From NCBI GenBank assembly GCA_041082245.1, contig JBDOIE010000018.1, forward strand, positions 1 through 20,460: a DNA stretch of 20,460 nucleotides, read 5' to 3'. Below the pieces are notes generated by a model, which was not told where the DNA came from, did not search any database, and worked only from the letters and a program-made list of their open reading frames with translations. Position numbers and translations under genes: made by a program. Shown here in pieces: positions 11,940 through 19,405 of this stretch. The stretch is from DAOTVY01 sp041082245. GTDB taxonomy: Bacteria > Chloroflexota > Chloroflexia > DTKN01. How positions within the stretch are numbered: position 1 is the first letter of the stretch; the number at the start of each line of letters is the position of its first letter.

Positions 11940-13832
11940 TTACCGCTGCCGCCCGGTTCTGTCAAAAGCGGCTTTGAGCCATCGCGCCTGGAGCCGCTGC
12001 GCCCGCCGGCGCGCCTCCTCCGGGAGGGCCGATTCCAGGAGCGCGATGAGCCGCCTCAGGGTTTCCGAGGAGCCCGTCACTTCCTCCCAGGCGCGGAGCA
12101 GCCCGAGCAGCAGCGCGCCTTCGCCGGTGCTCAGTTCCACCCTGAATCGCTCGCCCTGGCGCAGGATACCCTCCTCCACCTGGGGGAGATGGCCCAGTTG
12201 CAGCAGGCGCGTGACCAGCATCTCGACCGCCTCGGGCTGCGCTTCCACGACGGTCGGGGAAATGCGGCGCAGCATGGCGCTCCCCACCTGCGGGTCCGAC
12301 AGCACTTCCTCCAGGAGCACGGCCTCGTCCGCCTGAAGCACGACCGGGCGGCGCACGGAAAGCCGCCCGTAGGCAGAGGCCCATTCCCGAAGCGTGAAGG
12401 CGACGTTCTGCGGCACCGGGCCGCGTCCATGCTGCGCGAGCGCTTCCAGGAGCCGCTCCACCGATTCCCCCCGCTGCAACGCTCGCTGTACGGAAAGCCG
12501 CGAGAGGCGGTAGCGCCAGACGCGGTCCTCGCCGCGTCGCTCCGCCCACTGCTCCAGGACAAAGACTGCGTGCGGGGACGCTTCCTGGGGCACCCAGACT
12601 TCGAAGGTACCCTCGACCGCGATCGGCTCATCGACAAGCGCGGGGGCGGGCCGATCGGGCTCCAGCAGGGCGCGCCCCAGAGCGGTCAGCCGGAAGGCCG
12701 GCGACAGCTCCTCGGCCGGCTGCTGTCCCAGTTCGACGACACCGAACCAGCGAAGCGGACCCTCGAGGAGAAAGCGGAGGTAACGCCCTTCCACTTCGCC
12801 CCACGAGGAGAGCGCGGAGAGGACCTCGCCCGAGGAACGCAGGCGGATACGCGGGCGGCCGGCGGCCCCGGCCGGGCGCAGGAACTCCGGTTCCTGGAGC
12901 TCCACCGCACGGATCCAGGCGGCCATCGAAATCCAGCTTCCCTCGGGTACGCCGGCCAACCGTTGCAGCACGCGCCGCCTGGGGACCGACACGTCCGAAG
13001 GCCACGGGCGCTCCACGATCAGCTCCGGGATCGCTGCCAGTTCGTCCCAGTCGCTGTCCTCCTTCCAGGCAGCGAACAGCGTCCGGATACGAAGCCAGGG
13101 CGGAGCACGCAGCCACTGCCGCCCTTCCGCCGTGGGCCGGATCACCTCCTCGATGTCGGGGGCGACGAGCGCCGCGACGCGCGCGAGCGCGAGCAAAAAG
13201 GCAGGATAGGCCGGGCTGGGCGGCCGCAGGAGCTTGCGTAGCGCCACCTCCAGTTCCGGCGGCCAGTGGCCGTCCGGCAGGCAGGCGAACCTTTCCTGCT
13301 CCGTCAGTCCCAGTAGGCGGGCGAGGTCGTGCTGGAGAGACCGTTCGAGGGGAAGCGGGCGGACAGCCACGGTGTCGAGCGGTCGAAACGGCTCCTCCGG
13401 AAGCGCCTGCGGCAGGCGTGGCAACGAGGGCCAGAGCTCCCCTGGTACGAAGTAGACCACCCCTCGCCAGTCCCCCCACGCTCCGTAGCCCCGGAAAACG
13501 AGACCATACCGCAGGAGCCGTTCTGCCGGGGAGAGGGCAGCGGGGTCGCTCTCGGCGAGCAGGTGCGGGCGGATCGGCCCATAGGCATGGGCCAATCGAG
13601 GCCCTTCGATGCGCCCCCCTGCGGAGAGCACCATGCGCAGTGCCCCTCGCTCGTCCCGCTTCAAGTGGCGCAGCACCTGTCGCACGACTTCTGCGCGCCC
13701 CATCTGCGCAAGGAGTCCCGTGATCAGCCGGGGGCGGCCGGCCTCGTCCGCGCCCTCGACCCCCCAGAAGCGGGCCATCTCGCGAAGGAGCGCTGTGGGC
13801 GTCTTTTCCAGGGCCTCCTGTAATGTACGCAC
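11940..13832 (-). CDS. Helicase-associated (Helicase_C_3-like) domain protein without motor domains
   Basis: The 630-residue soluble protein begins with a helical region (LQEALEKTPTALLREMARFWGV, then PRLITGLLAQM). Its C-terminal half (about 400-540: AVEGTFEVWVP, VWRYRLSRLSVQRALQRGE, PQNVAFTLREWASAYG) resembles the domain found with XPB/Ssl2-type helicases in Actinobacteria and Chloroflexota. I find no Walker A, DEAD-box or other helicase motor motif. A nucleic-acid or partner-helicase role is therefore only inferred. I chose the GTG start at 13832 because GGAG lies six bases upstream and a TACAAT -10 box at 13887-13882 places the transcript start inside the longer frame that opens at ATG 13937. 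The longer 35-residue extension also has no ribosome binding site. Confidence 0.72.
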   Translation of the reverse strand: MRTLQEALEKTPTALLREMARFWGVEGADEAGRPRLITGLLAQMGRAEVVRQVLRHLKRDERGALRMVLSAGGRIEGPRLAHAYGPIRPHLLAESDPAALSPAERLLRYGLVFRGYGAWGDWRGVVYFVPGELWPSLPRLPQALPEEPFRPLDTVAVRPLPLERSLQHDLARLLGLTEQERFACLPDGHWPPELEVALRKLLRPPSPAYPAFLLALARVAALVAPDIEEVIRPTAEGRQWLRAPPWLRIRTLFAAWKEDSDWDELAAIPELIVERPWPSDVSVPRRRVLQRLAGVPEGSWISMAAWIRAVELQEPEFLRPAGAAGRPRIRLRSSGEVLSALSSWGEVEGRYLRFLLEGPLRWFGVVELGQQPAEELSPAFRLTALGRALLEPDRPAPALVDEPIAVEGTFEVWVPQEASPHAVFVLEQWAERRGEDRVWRYRLSRLSVQRALQRGESVERLLEALAQHGRGPVPQNVAFTLREWASAYGRLSVRRPVVLQADEAVLLEEVLSDPQVGSAMLRRISPTVVEAQPEAVEMLVTRLLQLGHLPQVEEGILRQGERFRVELSTGEGALLLGLLRAWEEVTGSSETLRRLIALLESALPEEARRRAQRLQARWLKAAFDRTGRQR

Positions 13833-13881
13833 CGTCTTCTCCGGCTCCCGCGCTCCGATATGCGCCGGGAACCTCCCTTGA

Positions 13882-13910
13882 ATTGTATCCGAACGGTTCC
13901 TGGCGCGCAA
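13882..13910 (-). promoter_or_regulatory. Promoter for the 13832 gene
   Basis: On the minus strand a TACAAT -10 box lies at 13887-13882. TTGCGC (13910-13905) lies 17 bp further upstream and keeps only the TTG of the -35 consensus. Transcription would start near 13875, about 43 bases before the GTG start. It is divergent to the promoter at 13944-13972. Confidence 0.45.
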
Positions 13911-13943
13911 CCGCGCTTCCCTGCAGGCCGGCAACATAAGAAA

Positions 13944-13972
13944 TTGTCACCCCTACCGCGTTGTGGTATAAT
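13944..13972 (+). promoter_or_regulatory. Strong sigma-70-type promoter for the 14023-20460 gene group
   Basis: The -35 box is TTGTCA (13944-13949, five of six), the spacer 17 bp, and the -10 box TATAAT (13967-13972, perfect). Transcription would start near 13979. All eight following genes are separated by at most 44 bases, so this may drive the whole run. Confidence 0.78.
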
Positions 13973-14022
13973 GCGCACGCCGAGGCAGGGCGAACGGGAT
14001 CCGCAAGCGAAAGGAGGAGGCC

Positions 14023-14394
14023 ATGACGCTGCCCATCGCCATCACAGCGGGCTGGGCCGCGCTCATCGGGGCGGCGGGGTCTTTTGCCTATTTTGCTGCG
14101 ATGTACTTCGGCTTTATCCAGAACGATATCATCCTGGAAAGGATCTGCCCCACCAGCCAGCGCATCAAGCCCGGGTGGCGAATCGTCCGCGTGCTCTGGT
14201 TCGTTTCCCTCGGCGCCATCGTGGCCTTTGTCTTCCAGCTTCCCCAGGGGACCAACCTGGCCTATATCCAGGCGTTCATCGTCGGCGCAACCTGGCCCAC
14301 GATCGTCGCCCAGACGCTCGCGGGCCGGCAGGGCGAAGCGCCCCGGGAAATCCTCGGCAACGTGGGGGCGCTCTTGAACACCCCGGTGCAGTAG
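14023..14394 (+). CDS. Small membrane protein of unknown function
   Basis: The 123-residue product is not recognised. It has three likely transmembrane helices at about residues 7-32 (AGWAALIGAAGSFAYFAAMY), 54-73 (IVRVLWFVSLGAIVAFVFQL) and 79-101 (LAYIQAFIVGATWPTIVAQ). A short basic loop with one cysteine (RICPTSQRIKPGWR) lies between helices 1 and 2. The hydrophilic C-terminal tail is about 20 residues. There is no signal peptide separate from helix 1. The start ATG 14023 follows AAAGGAGGAGG, an excellent ribosome binding site, behind the promoter at 13944-13972. The next gene, a CBS-domain protein, follows after 29 bases, which suggests a membrane partner for a regulator, but this is only context. 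Confidence 0.8.
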   Translation: MTLPIAITAGWAALIGAAGSFAYFAAMYFGFIQNDIILERICPTSQRIKPGWRIVRVLWFVSLGAIVAFVFQLPQGTNLAYIQAFIVGATWPTIVAQTLAGRQGEAPREILGNVGALLNTPVQ

Positions 14395-14412
14395 GGGCGT
14401 CGCGACCGCCCC
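14394..14412 (+). other. Intercistronic hairpin before the CBS gene
   Basis: GGGGCG (14394-14399) pairs with CGCCCC (14407-14412) around a seven-base loop. The stem ends directly before the GGAGGG ribosome binding site (14413-14418) of the CBS gene. It could stabilise or partly decouple the two cistrons; there is no U-tract for termination. Confidence 0.35.
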
Positions 14413-14423
14413 GGAGGGTAGCG

Positions 14424-14882
14424 ATGCGGATTACCACGACCGAAGAGGCCTTGCGGATGAAGGCGGCTCTCTTTGTGGATCCCGAGGTGCCCCGCGTGAG
14501 CCCGGAGGAACTATGGGCTTCCCTGGTGGAAAAGGTCAAAGCCCATCCGGAGCACACCGTGCTCGTCGTGGACGCGGACAATGTGCTGATCGGGATCGTG
14601 ACAGATCACGACCTGCTCGATGCGCTGACAGACCCCTCCCGGATGGAGCGCATCCAGAACGGCACCCTGACCGCCGCCGAGGTGATGACCCGGGTCGATC
14701 CGAACAGCGACTCCGTGGCGCGTGCCTGGGAAGAGATCGGGCAGGTCATCGAACGGCTCCGGGGCGCCAACGCCGAGAAGCGCCCCTTCAAGGTAATGCC
14801 GCTGGTCAACGGTTCGGGCGTCGTGTTGGGGCAGGTCACGCGCACAAGCATCCAGCGGGCCCTTGACGAGCTGCTGCGCTAG
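14424..14882 (+). CDS. CBS-domain pair protein
   Basis: The 152-residue cytosolic product is a stand-alone pair of CBS motifs. The first is about residues 18-68 (SLVEKVKAHPEHTVLVVDADNVL, then GIVTDHDLLDAL). The second is about 87-147 (MTRVDPNSDSVARAWEEI, MPLVNGSGVVLGQVTRTSIQRAL). CBS pairs usually bind adenosine nucleotides and act as energy or ligand sensors for a partner enzyme or transporter. The TDHDLL and TRTSIQ segments are the usual ribose-phosphate contact region. The start ATG 14424 follows GGAGGG. It sits between a small membrane protein and an ABC transporter pair, so a regulatory role for the transporter is a reasonable inference. Confidence 0.85.
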   Translation: MRITTTEEALRMKAALFVDPEVPRVSPEELWASLVEKVKAHPEHTVLVVDADNVLIGIVTDHDLLDALTDPSRMERIQNGTLTAAEVMTRVDPNSDSVARAWEEIGQVIERLRGANAEKRPFKVMPLVNGSGVVLGQVTRTSIQRALDELLR

Positions 14883-14898
14883 CGCTCGGGGTCCCCTT

Positions 14899-14919
14899 GC
14901 CTCTGTCGAGGCCAGAGGC
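14899..14919 (+). promoter_or_regulatory. Alternative hairpins covering the ABC ATPase ribosome binding site
   Basis: GCCTCTG (14899-14905) pairs perfectly with CAGAGGC (14913-14919), burying the AGAGG Shine-Dalgarno sequence of the ATG at 14927. The same 5' arm GCCTC (14899-14903) can instead pair with GAGGC (14908-14912) around a four-base loop, leaving AGAGG free. The two structures exclude each other, as in a translational switch. Confidence 0.4.
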
Positions 14920-14926
14920 GTTGAGT

Positions 14927-15919
14927 ATGATCGAGGCGTTCCATCTCCGGAAAACCTTCGGCGAACTGACTGCCGTGAGCGATGTGACGCTCGACGTGGG
15001 CCCTGGGGAAATCGTCGCGCTCCTCGGACCGAACGGTGCGGGCAAGACGACCACGGTGCGCATGCTCGCGGCGATCCTCAGGCCGACGGGTGGCTCTGCC
15101 CGTGTGGCGGGCTACGACGTGGAAACCCAGCCGATCGCGGTCCGGCAGCGGGTGGGCCTCCTGACCGAATTTCCGGGCCTGTACAACCGGATGACGGCCT
15201 GGGATTATCTTCGTTTCTTCGCCGGGCTGCAGGGTGTCCCTCCCGCGCTGGAGCGCGCGCGGGCGGAAGCGCTGCTACGACGTTTCGACCTGTGGGAAGC
15301 CCGTTCCCTGCCGCTGGGCGATTTCTCGAAGGGTATGCGGCAGAAGGTCGCCCTGGCGCGCGCGCTGCTGCACGATCCCCCGGTGCTGCTGCTGGACGAG
15401 CCGACCTCGGCCATGGACCCGGCCGGCGCGCGTCAGGTGCGGGCGTTGATCCGCGAGCTGAAGGAGGCCGGCCGCGCGATCCTCCTCTGCACCCACAACC
15501 TCGTGGAGGCCGAAGAACTGGCCGACCGCATCGCCATCCTGCGGCTGGGGAAGACCATCGCTTTCGACCGTCCTGGCGAACTGCGCCGGAAATTGCTTGG
15601 GCCCCCGGTGATGGAGGTACGGCTGGCCGGCCCCCTGGACGGGGTAACGGAAGCCGTGGCGCGGCTGGCTGAGGTCGTGGAGCAGGGTACAGACTGGTTC
15701 CGCTACCGGGCGCCGGAGCCGCAACGGCTGAACCCGCGTGTCGTCCGCCTCCTCGGGGAGCTCGGGGCGCAGGTCGTTACCGTCCACGAGGTGCCCCGGA
15801 GCCTCGAAGAGGTCTACCTGCGCTTGATCGATGCCGGAGAGGAAGCCCTGAGCGAAACGGAGGCGCTCCTGTGGCGGAAAGGTGGTGCGGTGGCCGTGGA
15901 ATGGGGGAAAGCGCCATGA
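14927..15919 (+). CDS. ABC transporter ATP-binding protein (NatA-like)
   Basis: The 330-residue product is the cytosolic ATPase of an ABC-2-type exporter. Walker A is GPNGAGKT (34-41), the signature loop is FSKGMRQK (133-140, a normal variant of LSGGQ in this subfamily), Walker B is VLLLDEP (153-159), and the switch histidine is His190 in CTHN. The Q-loop position reads LLTE, as in NatA-like exporters. A C-terminal accessory region of about 100 residues follows the ATPase core. I chose ATG 14927 because an AGAGG site lies eight bases upstream; an in-frame TTG at 14897 is possible but poorly supported. Its stop overlaps the permease start (ATGA), so both are translated together. Confidence 0.92.
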   Translation: MIEAFHLRKTFGELTAVSDVTLDVGPGEIVALLGPNGAGKTTTVRMLAAILRPTGGSARVAGYDVETQPIAVRQRVGLLTEFPGLYNRMTAWDYLRFFAGLQGVPPALERARAEALLRRFDLWEARSLPLGDFSKGMRQKVALARALLHDPPVLLLDEPTSAMDPAGARQVRALIRELKEAGRAILLCTHNLVEAEELADRIAILRLGKTIAFDRPGELRRKLLGPPVMEVRLAGPLDGVTEAVARLAEVVEQGTDWFRYRAPEPQRLNPRVVRLLGELGAQVVTVHEVPRSLEEVYLRLIDAGEEALSETEALLWRKGGAVAVEWGKAP

Positions 15920-17370
15920 CCCACCTGCGACAGATCGCCCTGGTCGCGCGCCGGGAACTGAAGGAAAACCTTTCCGATTGGCGGATCACGGTGCCGGCAG
16001 CCGTCCTCACTTTCATCTTCCCCTGGCTGGTCATCTCCGCGACCGACTTTGGCATCCAGTATGCGCAACGCTACGACCCCGAACTGGTGGTGGCTCGCCT
16101 CATCCCCTATGCCACGATGGTGGTCGGCTTCTTTCCGATCTCCTTTTCCCTGGTCGTCGCCCTCGAATCGTTCGTCGGGGAAAAGGAACGCAATACGCTC
16201 GAGGCGCTCCTCTCCACGCCGATCACGGACCATGCTCTGTACCTGGGCAAACTCCTCTCGTCGCTCGCGCTCCCTGTCGCCGGAAGTTTCTTCGCGATCG
16301 CCCTGTACACGTTCGGGCTTCGTCGCGCTACCGGGCAGACGGTCCCTGCAGACCTCCTGGCACAGATCGCGCTGCTCATCCTGACGCTGGCCCTGGGGAT
16401 GGTAGCCGGAGCGGTCGTAGTTTCGAGCAACACCACGAGCGTGCGTGCGGCCAACCTCCTCGCCAGTTTCATCGTTATCCCGGCGATGCTCCTGATCTCG
16501 TTCCAGGCGCTCGTGGTGCTGTGGGAACAGCGGCACGTCCTCTGGTACATCGCCGCCGCCCAGGCACTGGTCGATGTTGGGCTCATCCGTATGGGCGTGC
16601 AGCTGTTCAACCGGGAAGAGCTGCTTTCCCGCACGCAGGACCGCATCCGGCCGGCGCAGGCGGTACGTACGTTTTGTGCCTTCTTCCGGGCAGAGCCGTT
16701 CGCTGCGGCCTGCCGTGACTCCTCCGCGCCGCTTTCTCTCGGCCGGCTGTACCGGCGCGACCTCCCCCAGCTGTTGCGCCGCAACGTGTGGACGCTCGCC
16801 CTGGCAACATTGCTGCTGGTGGGGGCTTTTTCCCTCGGTTGGGGGTTCGCCCGGACCTTTCCGGTTTCCTCCGGGCCGGCAGAAGTCTGGCCGAAGACCC
16901 CGGAGGAGTGGCAGGCACTCGGCGCGGACTCCTTGCGGGAGTTCCTGGGCGGGACAGCCTGGCGGATTTTCCTCCACAACCTGAGCCGGCTGACCGGGGC
17001 CGGGCTGGCGGGCATGCTCAGTTTCGGTGTCGCGGCCGCCGCTCCGCTCCTGGGCACGATCGGCCTGCTCGGCTTTCTTGCGGGGGAGGCCGCAGCAGCG
17101 GGCATGAACGTGTGGGCCCTTTCTGCCCTTGTATGGCCCCACGGGATCCTGGAGGTGCCGGCGCTCGTTCTGGCTACGGCGGCCGGCCTCCGGATGGGCG
17201 CGTCCGTGCTCGCCCCACCCCGCGGCTTTTCCCTGGGGGAAACGCTCCTCCTCGGGCTGGCCGATTTCGCCAAGGTGCTGCTGCTCCTTGTGATCCCGCT
17301 GCTCGCGCTTGCGGCGGTCGTAGAGGTGTATCTGACGCCCCATCTTGCTCTGTTCTTCCTTGGCGGCTAG
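15916..17370 (+). CDS. ABC-2 permease fused to a SpoIIM-like membrane domain
   Basis: The 484-residue polytopic membrane protein has two halves. Residues 1 to about 235 look like a NatB/ABC-2 exporter permease: an RRELKENLSDWR start, then helices and the hallmark EKERNTLEALLSTPITD (89-105). Residues 275-484 resemble stage II sporulation protein M (SpoIIM/DUF95): LYRRDLPQLLRRN, then FLHNLSR (352-358) and the motif WPHGILEVPAL (407-417) followed by more helices. A soluble segment near 236-275 with cysteines links them. SpoIIM-like genes often neighbour ABC exporters; a fusion would tie them in one subunit. The start ATG 15916 was chosen because homology begins there and it overlaps the ATPase stop. 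The substrate is unknown. Confidence 0.85.
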   Translation: MTHLRQIALVARRELKENLSDWRITVPAAVLTFIFPWLVISATDFGIQYAQRYDPELVVARLIPYATMVVGFFPISFSLVVALESFVGEKERNTLEALLSTPITDHALYLGKLLSSLALPVAGSFFAIALYTFGLRRATGQTVPADLLAQIALLILTLALGMVAGAVVVSSNTTSVRAANLLASFIVIPAMLLISFQALVVLWEQRHVLWYIAAAQALVDVGLIRMGVQLFNREELLSRTQDRIRPAQAVRTFCAFFRAEPFAAACRDSSAPLSLGRLYRRDLPQLLRRNVWTLALATLLLVGAFSLGWGFARTFPVSSGPAEVWPKTPEEWQALGADSLREFLGGTAWRIFLHNLSRLTGAGLAGMLSFGVAAAAPLLGTIGLLGFLAGEAAAAGMNVWALSALVWPHGILEVPALVLATAAGLRMGASVLAPPRGFSLGETLLLGLADFAKVLLLLVIPLLALAAVVEVYLTPHLALFFLGG

Positions 17371-17382
17371 AAAGGAGCAAGG

Positions 17383-18093
17383 GTGATCCTGTACGCGCCT
17401 TCGATCCTGTCGGCGGACTTTGCCCGGCTGGGGGAACAGGTCCAGGCGGTGGAGGCAGCCGGTGCAGATCGCCTGCACGTGGACGTGATGGACGGCCACT
17501 TTGTGCCGAATTTGACCATAGGGCCCCTCGTGGTGCGCTCTCTCCGTCCGGTCACCCGCCTCCCGCTCTTTGTGCACCTGATGATCGAGCATCCGGAACG
17601 GTTCCTGGAACCTTTTGCGAAGGCGGGGGCGGACGCGATTCTCGTCCACGTCGAAGCCTGTCTCCACCTGCACCGCGTTATCGCCGAGATCCACGAACTG
17701 GGTTGCCGGGCTGGGGTCGCCCTGAACCCCGCCACGCCGCTGGAAACGCTCGAGGAGATCCTGCCGGACCTGGACGAGGTACTGGTGATGTCCGTCGACC
17801 CGGGATTCGGAGGACAGGCGTTCATTCCCCGCAGCCTGGACAAGATCGCACGGCTCCGGCGGCTGCTCGATGGTCGAGGGCTTGCCCGGATCGACATTTC
17901 GGTGGACGGCGGCATCGATCCGGTCACGGCCCCCCAGGTCGTACAGGCTGGGGCAAACGTCCTGGTGGCGGGAGCGGCGATCTTCGAAACGCCGGAGGGG
18001 CCAGCCGAAGCGCTCAAACAGCTGAAAAGGGCGGTGGAAAGTTCCATAACCCGCGCTTCCGGGATAAAGGGGGGACGTCGTGAAACGACCTGA
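17383..18093 (+). CDS. rpe: Ribulose-phosphate 3-epimerase
   Basis: The 236-residue cytosolic TIM-barrel enzyme interconverts D-ribulose 5-phosphate and D-xylulose 5-phosphate in the pentose phosphate or Calvin pathway. Conserved residues are visible: Ser7 in APSILSADF, His32, Asp34 and Met36 in LHVDVMDGHF, His65 in LFVHLMI, MSVDPGFGGQ (136-145), and Asp175 in SVDGGI. The phosphate-binding VAGAAIF segment follows. The GTG start at 17383 lies after AAGGAGC. The gene is 12 bases after the permease and its last 14 bases overlap the next gene. Its position inside a transporter/sensor operon is unusual, since no other pentose-phosphate gene is in view. The C-terminal tail of about 15 residues is not conserved. 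Confidence 0.96.
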   Translation: MILYAPSILSADFARLGEQVQAVEAAGADRLHVDVMDGHFVPNLTIGPLVVRSLRPVTRLPLFVHLMIEHPERFLEPFAKAGADAILVHVEACLHLHRVIAEIHELGCRAGVALNPATPLETLEEILPDLDEVLVMSVDPGFGGQAFIPRSLDKIARLRRLLDGRGLARIDISVDGGIDPVTAPQVVQAGANVLVAGAAIFETPEGPAEALKQLKRAVESSITRASGIKGGRRETT

Positions 18094-18466
18094 CCCGATC
18101 GTCCTGATCAGCCTTTACCATTGGCTGCGATCCGTGTTCTCGCTGGGCTGGATCGCCTTCTTGAGCATCGTGCCGCTGCTTGTGGGAGTCGTGCTTCGCG
18201 AGACGCCGGAAGCCGTCCCGGTCATGGCCTTCATCACCTTTGGCAGCGCGGTCGGAATGGCGTGCGCCTGGTTCTGGGTGGCCCTCCATGCTGCGGTCGG
18301 CTGGGGCATCTGGACGCTGCGACCCTGGGGCCGCTGGGGGGCGATCGTCCTGGCTGTGCTGGACCTGTGGAACGTACCGATCGGGACGGTCATCGGCACC
18401 CTGATCCTGTGGTACCTTTTTGGACCGGAAGGACGTGCGGTGTTCGAGACGCCGGAGAAGCGCTGA
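18080..18466 (+). CDS. Small membrane protein of unknown function
   Basis: The 128-residue product is not recognised. It has three or four likely transmembrane helices: about 19-39 (VFSLGWIAFLSIVPLLVGVVL), 46-80 (a long hydrophobic stretch with several Trp, perhaps two helices) and 86-114 (WGAIVLAVLDLWNVPIGTVIG). Both ends are short and charged. The LRPWGRWGAIVLAVLDL segment resembles small integral-membrane families such as DUF2127, but I cannot assign it. The GTG start at 18080 follows AAAGGGGGG and overlaps the rpe stop by 14 bases in another frame, so it depends on rpe translation. The next gene begins 13 bases after its stop. Confidence 0.75.
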   Translation: MKRPDPIVLISLYHWLRSVFSLGWIAFLSIVPLLVGVVLRETPEAVPVMAFITFGSAVGMACAWFWVALHAAVGWGIWTLRPWGRWGAIVLAVLDLWNVPIGTVIGTLILWYLFGPEGRAVFETPEKR

Positions 18467-18479
18467 AAGGGGGCCGGCT

Positions 18480-19394
18480 ATGGGGCTGGGCAAGGTCGCC
18501 GCCTATCCGGACTGGGAACTTCGGGCTGCTCGGCAGGAACAGGAACAACAGCGCCGCCTCTGGGCGATGCTCCTGGTCATCGGGGGAACGGCGCTCGCGA
18601 TGGCCGGGGTGGAAACCGTGCGTCCCTTTCTGCCGGATCTGGCGTGGCACGACTTTGCCATCCAGGCGGTATCGCTTTGCGCCTACTGGGCGGCCGTGGT
18701 GGCTCTGGCGCTATGGAAAGAGCGAAGACGGACGCTCCTCGGGCTGGCCACCCTGGGAGTTGCCCTGGTGGCATGTGCGGCAGGGAATTTCCCCCTCAAG
18801 TCGGGGCTGCCAGTTTCGCTTCACCTGAGCGATAGCCCCCGCACGGCCGATCCCCGCCTTTTCTGGGGGATCGGCTTTTTCCTGACGTTGCCGTGGCTCT
18901 ACTGGCTGTATCGTCGGTATCCGGACGCGATGCGAGCGGCCGGTCTGAACGCCCAGGGGTTCCGCCGACAGCTCCTGTGGGGCGTGCTGGCAGGAGTCAT
19001 CCTTTCCGCGCATATCTTCTTCACGGCTTCCTTCAGCCGGGCCCCGCTCTTCCATTCGCGGGACGCGCGCTACTTCGTCTGGATCCTCGGGTACGAGGCG
19101 GGGCTTCAGACCTGGGCCGAGGAGCTTTTCTTCCGTGGGGCGCTGTTCGCTTACCTGTACAGCCGGCGAGGCTGGCGCTTCTGGAGGGCTGCAAGCATAG
19201 CCTCGGCACTGAACCTCCTGCTGTACCTGCCCAAGTCGGAATGGCGTACGGCGCCGCTGATCACGCTCGGCATCCTCTTCTATACCTTCGTCGCGGGGAT
19301 GATCTACGCATTCCTCTACCGGCGCTTCCGGAGCATCTGGCCATCTTTCGTCGCCAACCTGATCTTTGATCTGTTCGCCTTTGTGGTCTACTGA
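18480..19394 (+). CDS. CPBP-family intramembrane protein, probably lacking catalytic histidines
   Basis: The 304-residue product has a soluble Gln/Arg-rich N-terminal helix (about 1-27) and about seven or eight transmembrane helices. EELFFRG (214-220) matches motif 1 (EExxxR) of the CPBP/Abi intramembrane metalloprotease family. In the expected motif 2 position (FxxxH) I read NLLLY (245-249), and for motif 3 (HxxxN) NLIFD (293-297), so the two metal-binding histidines seem absent. It may be an inactive relative that acts as a scaffold or chaperone, but frame errors in my reading are possible. ATG 18480 follows AAGGGGG. An upstream in-frame start at 18420 would overlap the previous gene and has no ribosome binding site. 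Confidence 0.8.
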   Translation: MGLGKVAAYPDWELRAARQEQEQQRRLWAMLLVIGGTALAMAGVETVRPFLPDLAWHDFAIQAVSLCAYWAAVVALALWKERRRTLLGLATLGVALVACAAGNFPLKSGLPVSLHLSDSPRTADPRLFWGIGFFLTLPWLYWLYRRYPDAMRAAGLNAQGFRRQLLWGVLAGVILSAHIFFTASFSRAPLFHSRDARYFVWILGYEAGLQTWAEELFFRGALFAYLYSRRGWRFWRAASIASALNLLLYLPKSEWRTAPLITLGILFYTFVAGMIYAFLYRRFRSIWPSFVANLIFDLFAFVVY

Positions 19395-19405
19395 CGGAGG
19401 GAGAA

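Noticed and set aside
11172..13241. A 689-codon open frame on the plus strand
   Set aside because: It runs antisense to both the glycosyltransferase and the helicase-associated gene and shows no family motif; the two minus-strand genes explain the region.
15916..17370. Evidence of sporulation from the SpoIIM-like domain
   Set aside because: SpoIIM/DUF95 domains are widespread in non-sporulating bacteria and archaea, and no other sporulation gene is in the window.
15814..17694. A 626-codon open frame on the minus strand
   Set aside because: It is antisense to the ABC permease and rpe, which have clear family motifs, ribosome binding sites and coupled starts. Its translation is low-complexity with many Arg, Gln, His and Glu, typical of an antisense frame in G+C-rich DNA.
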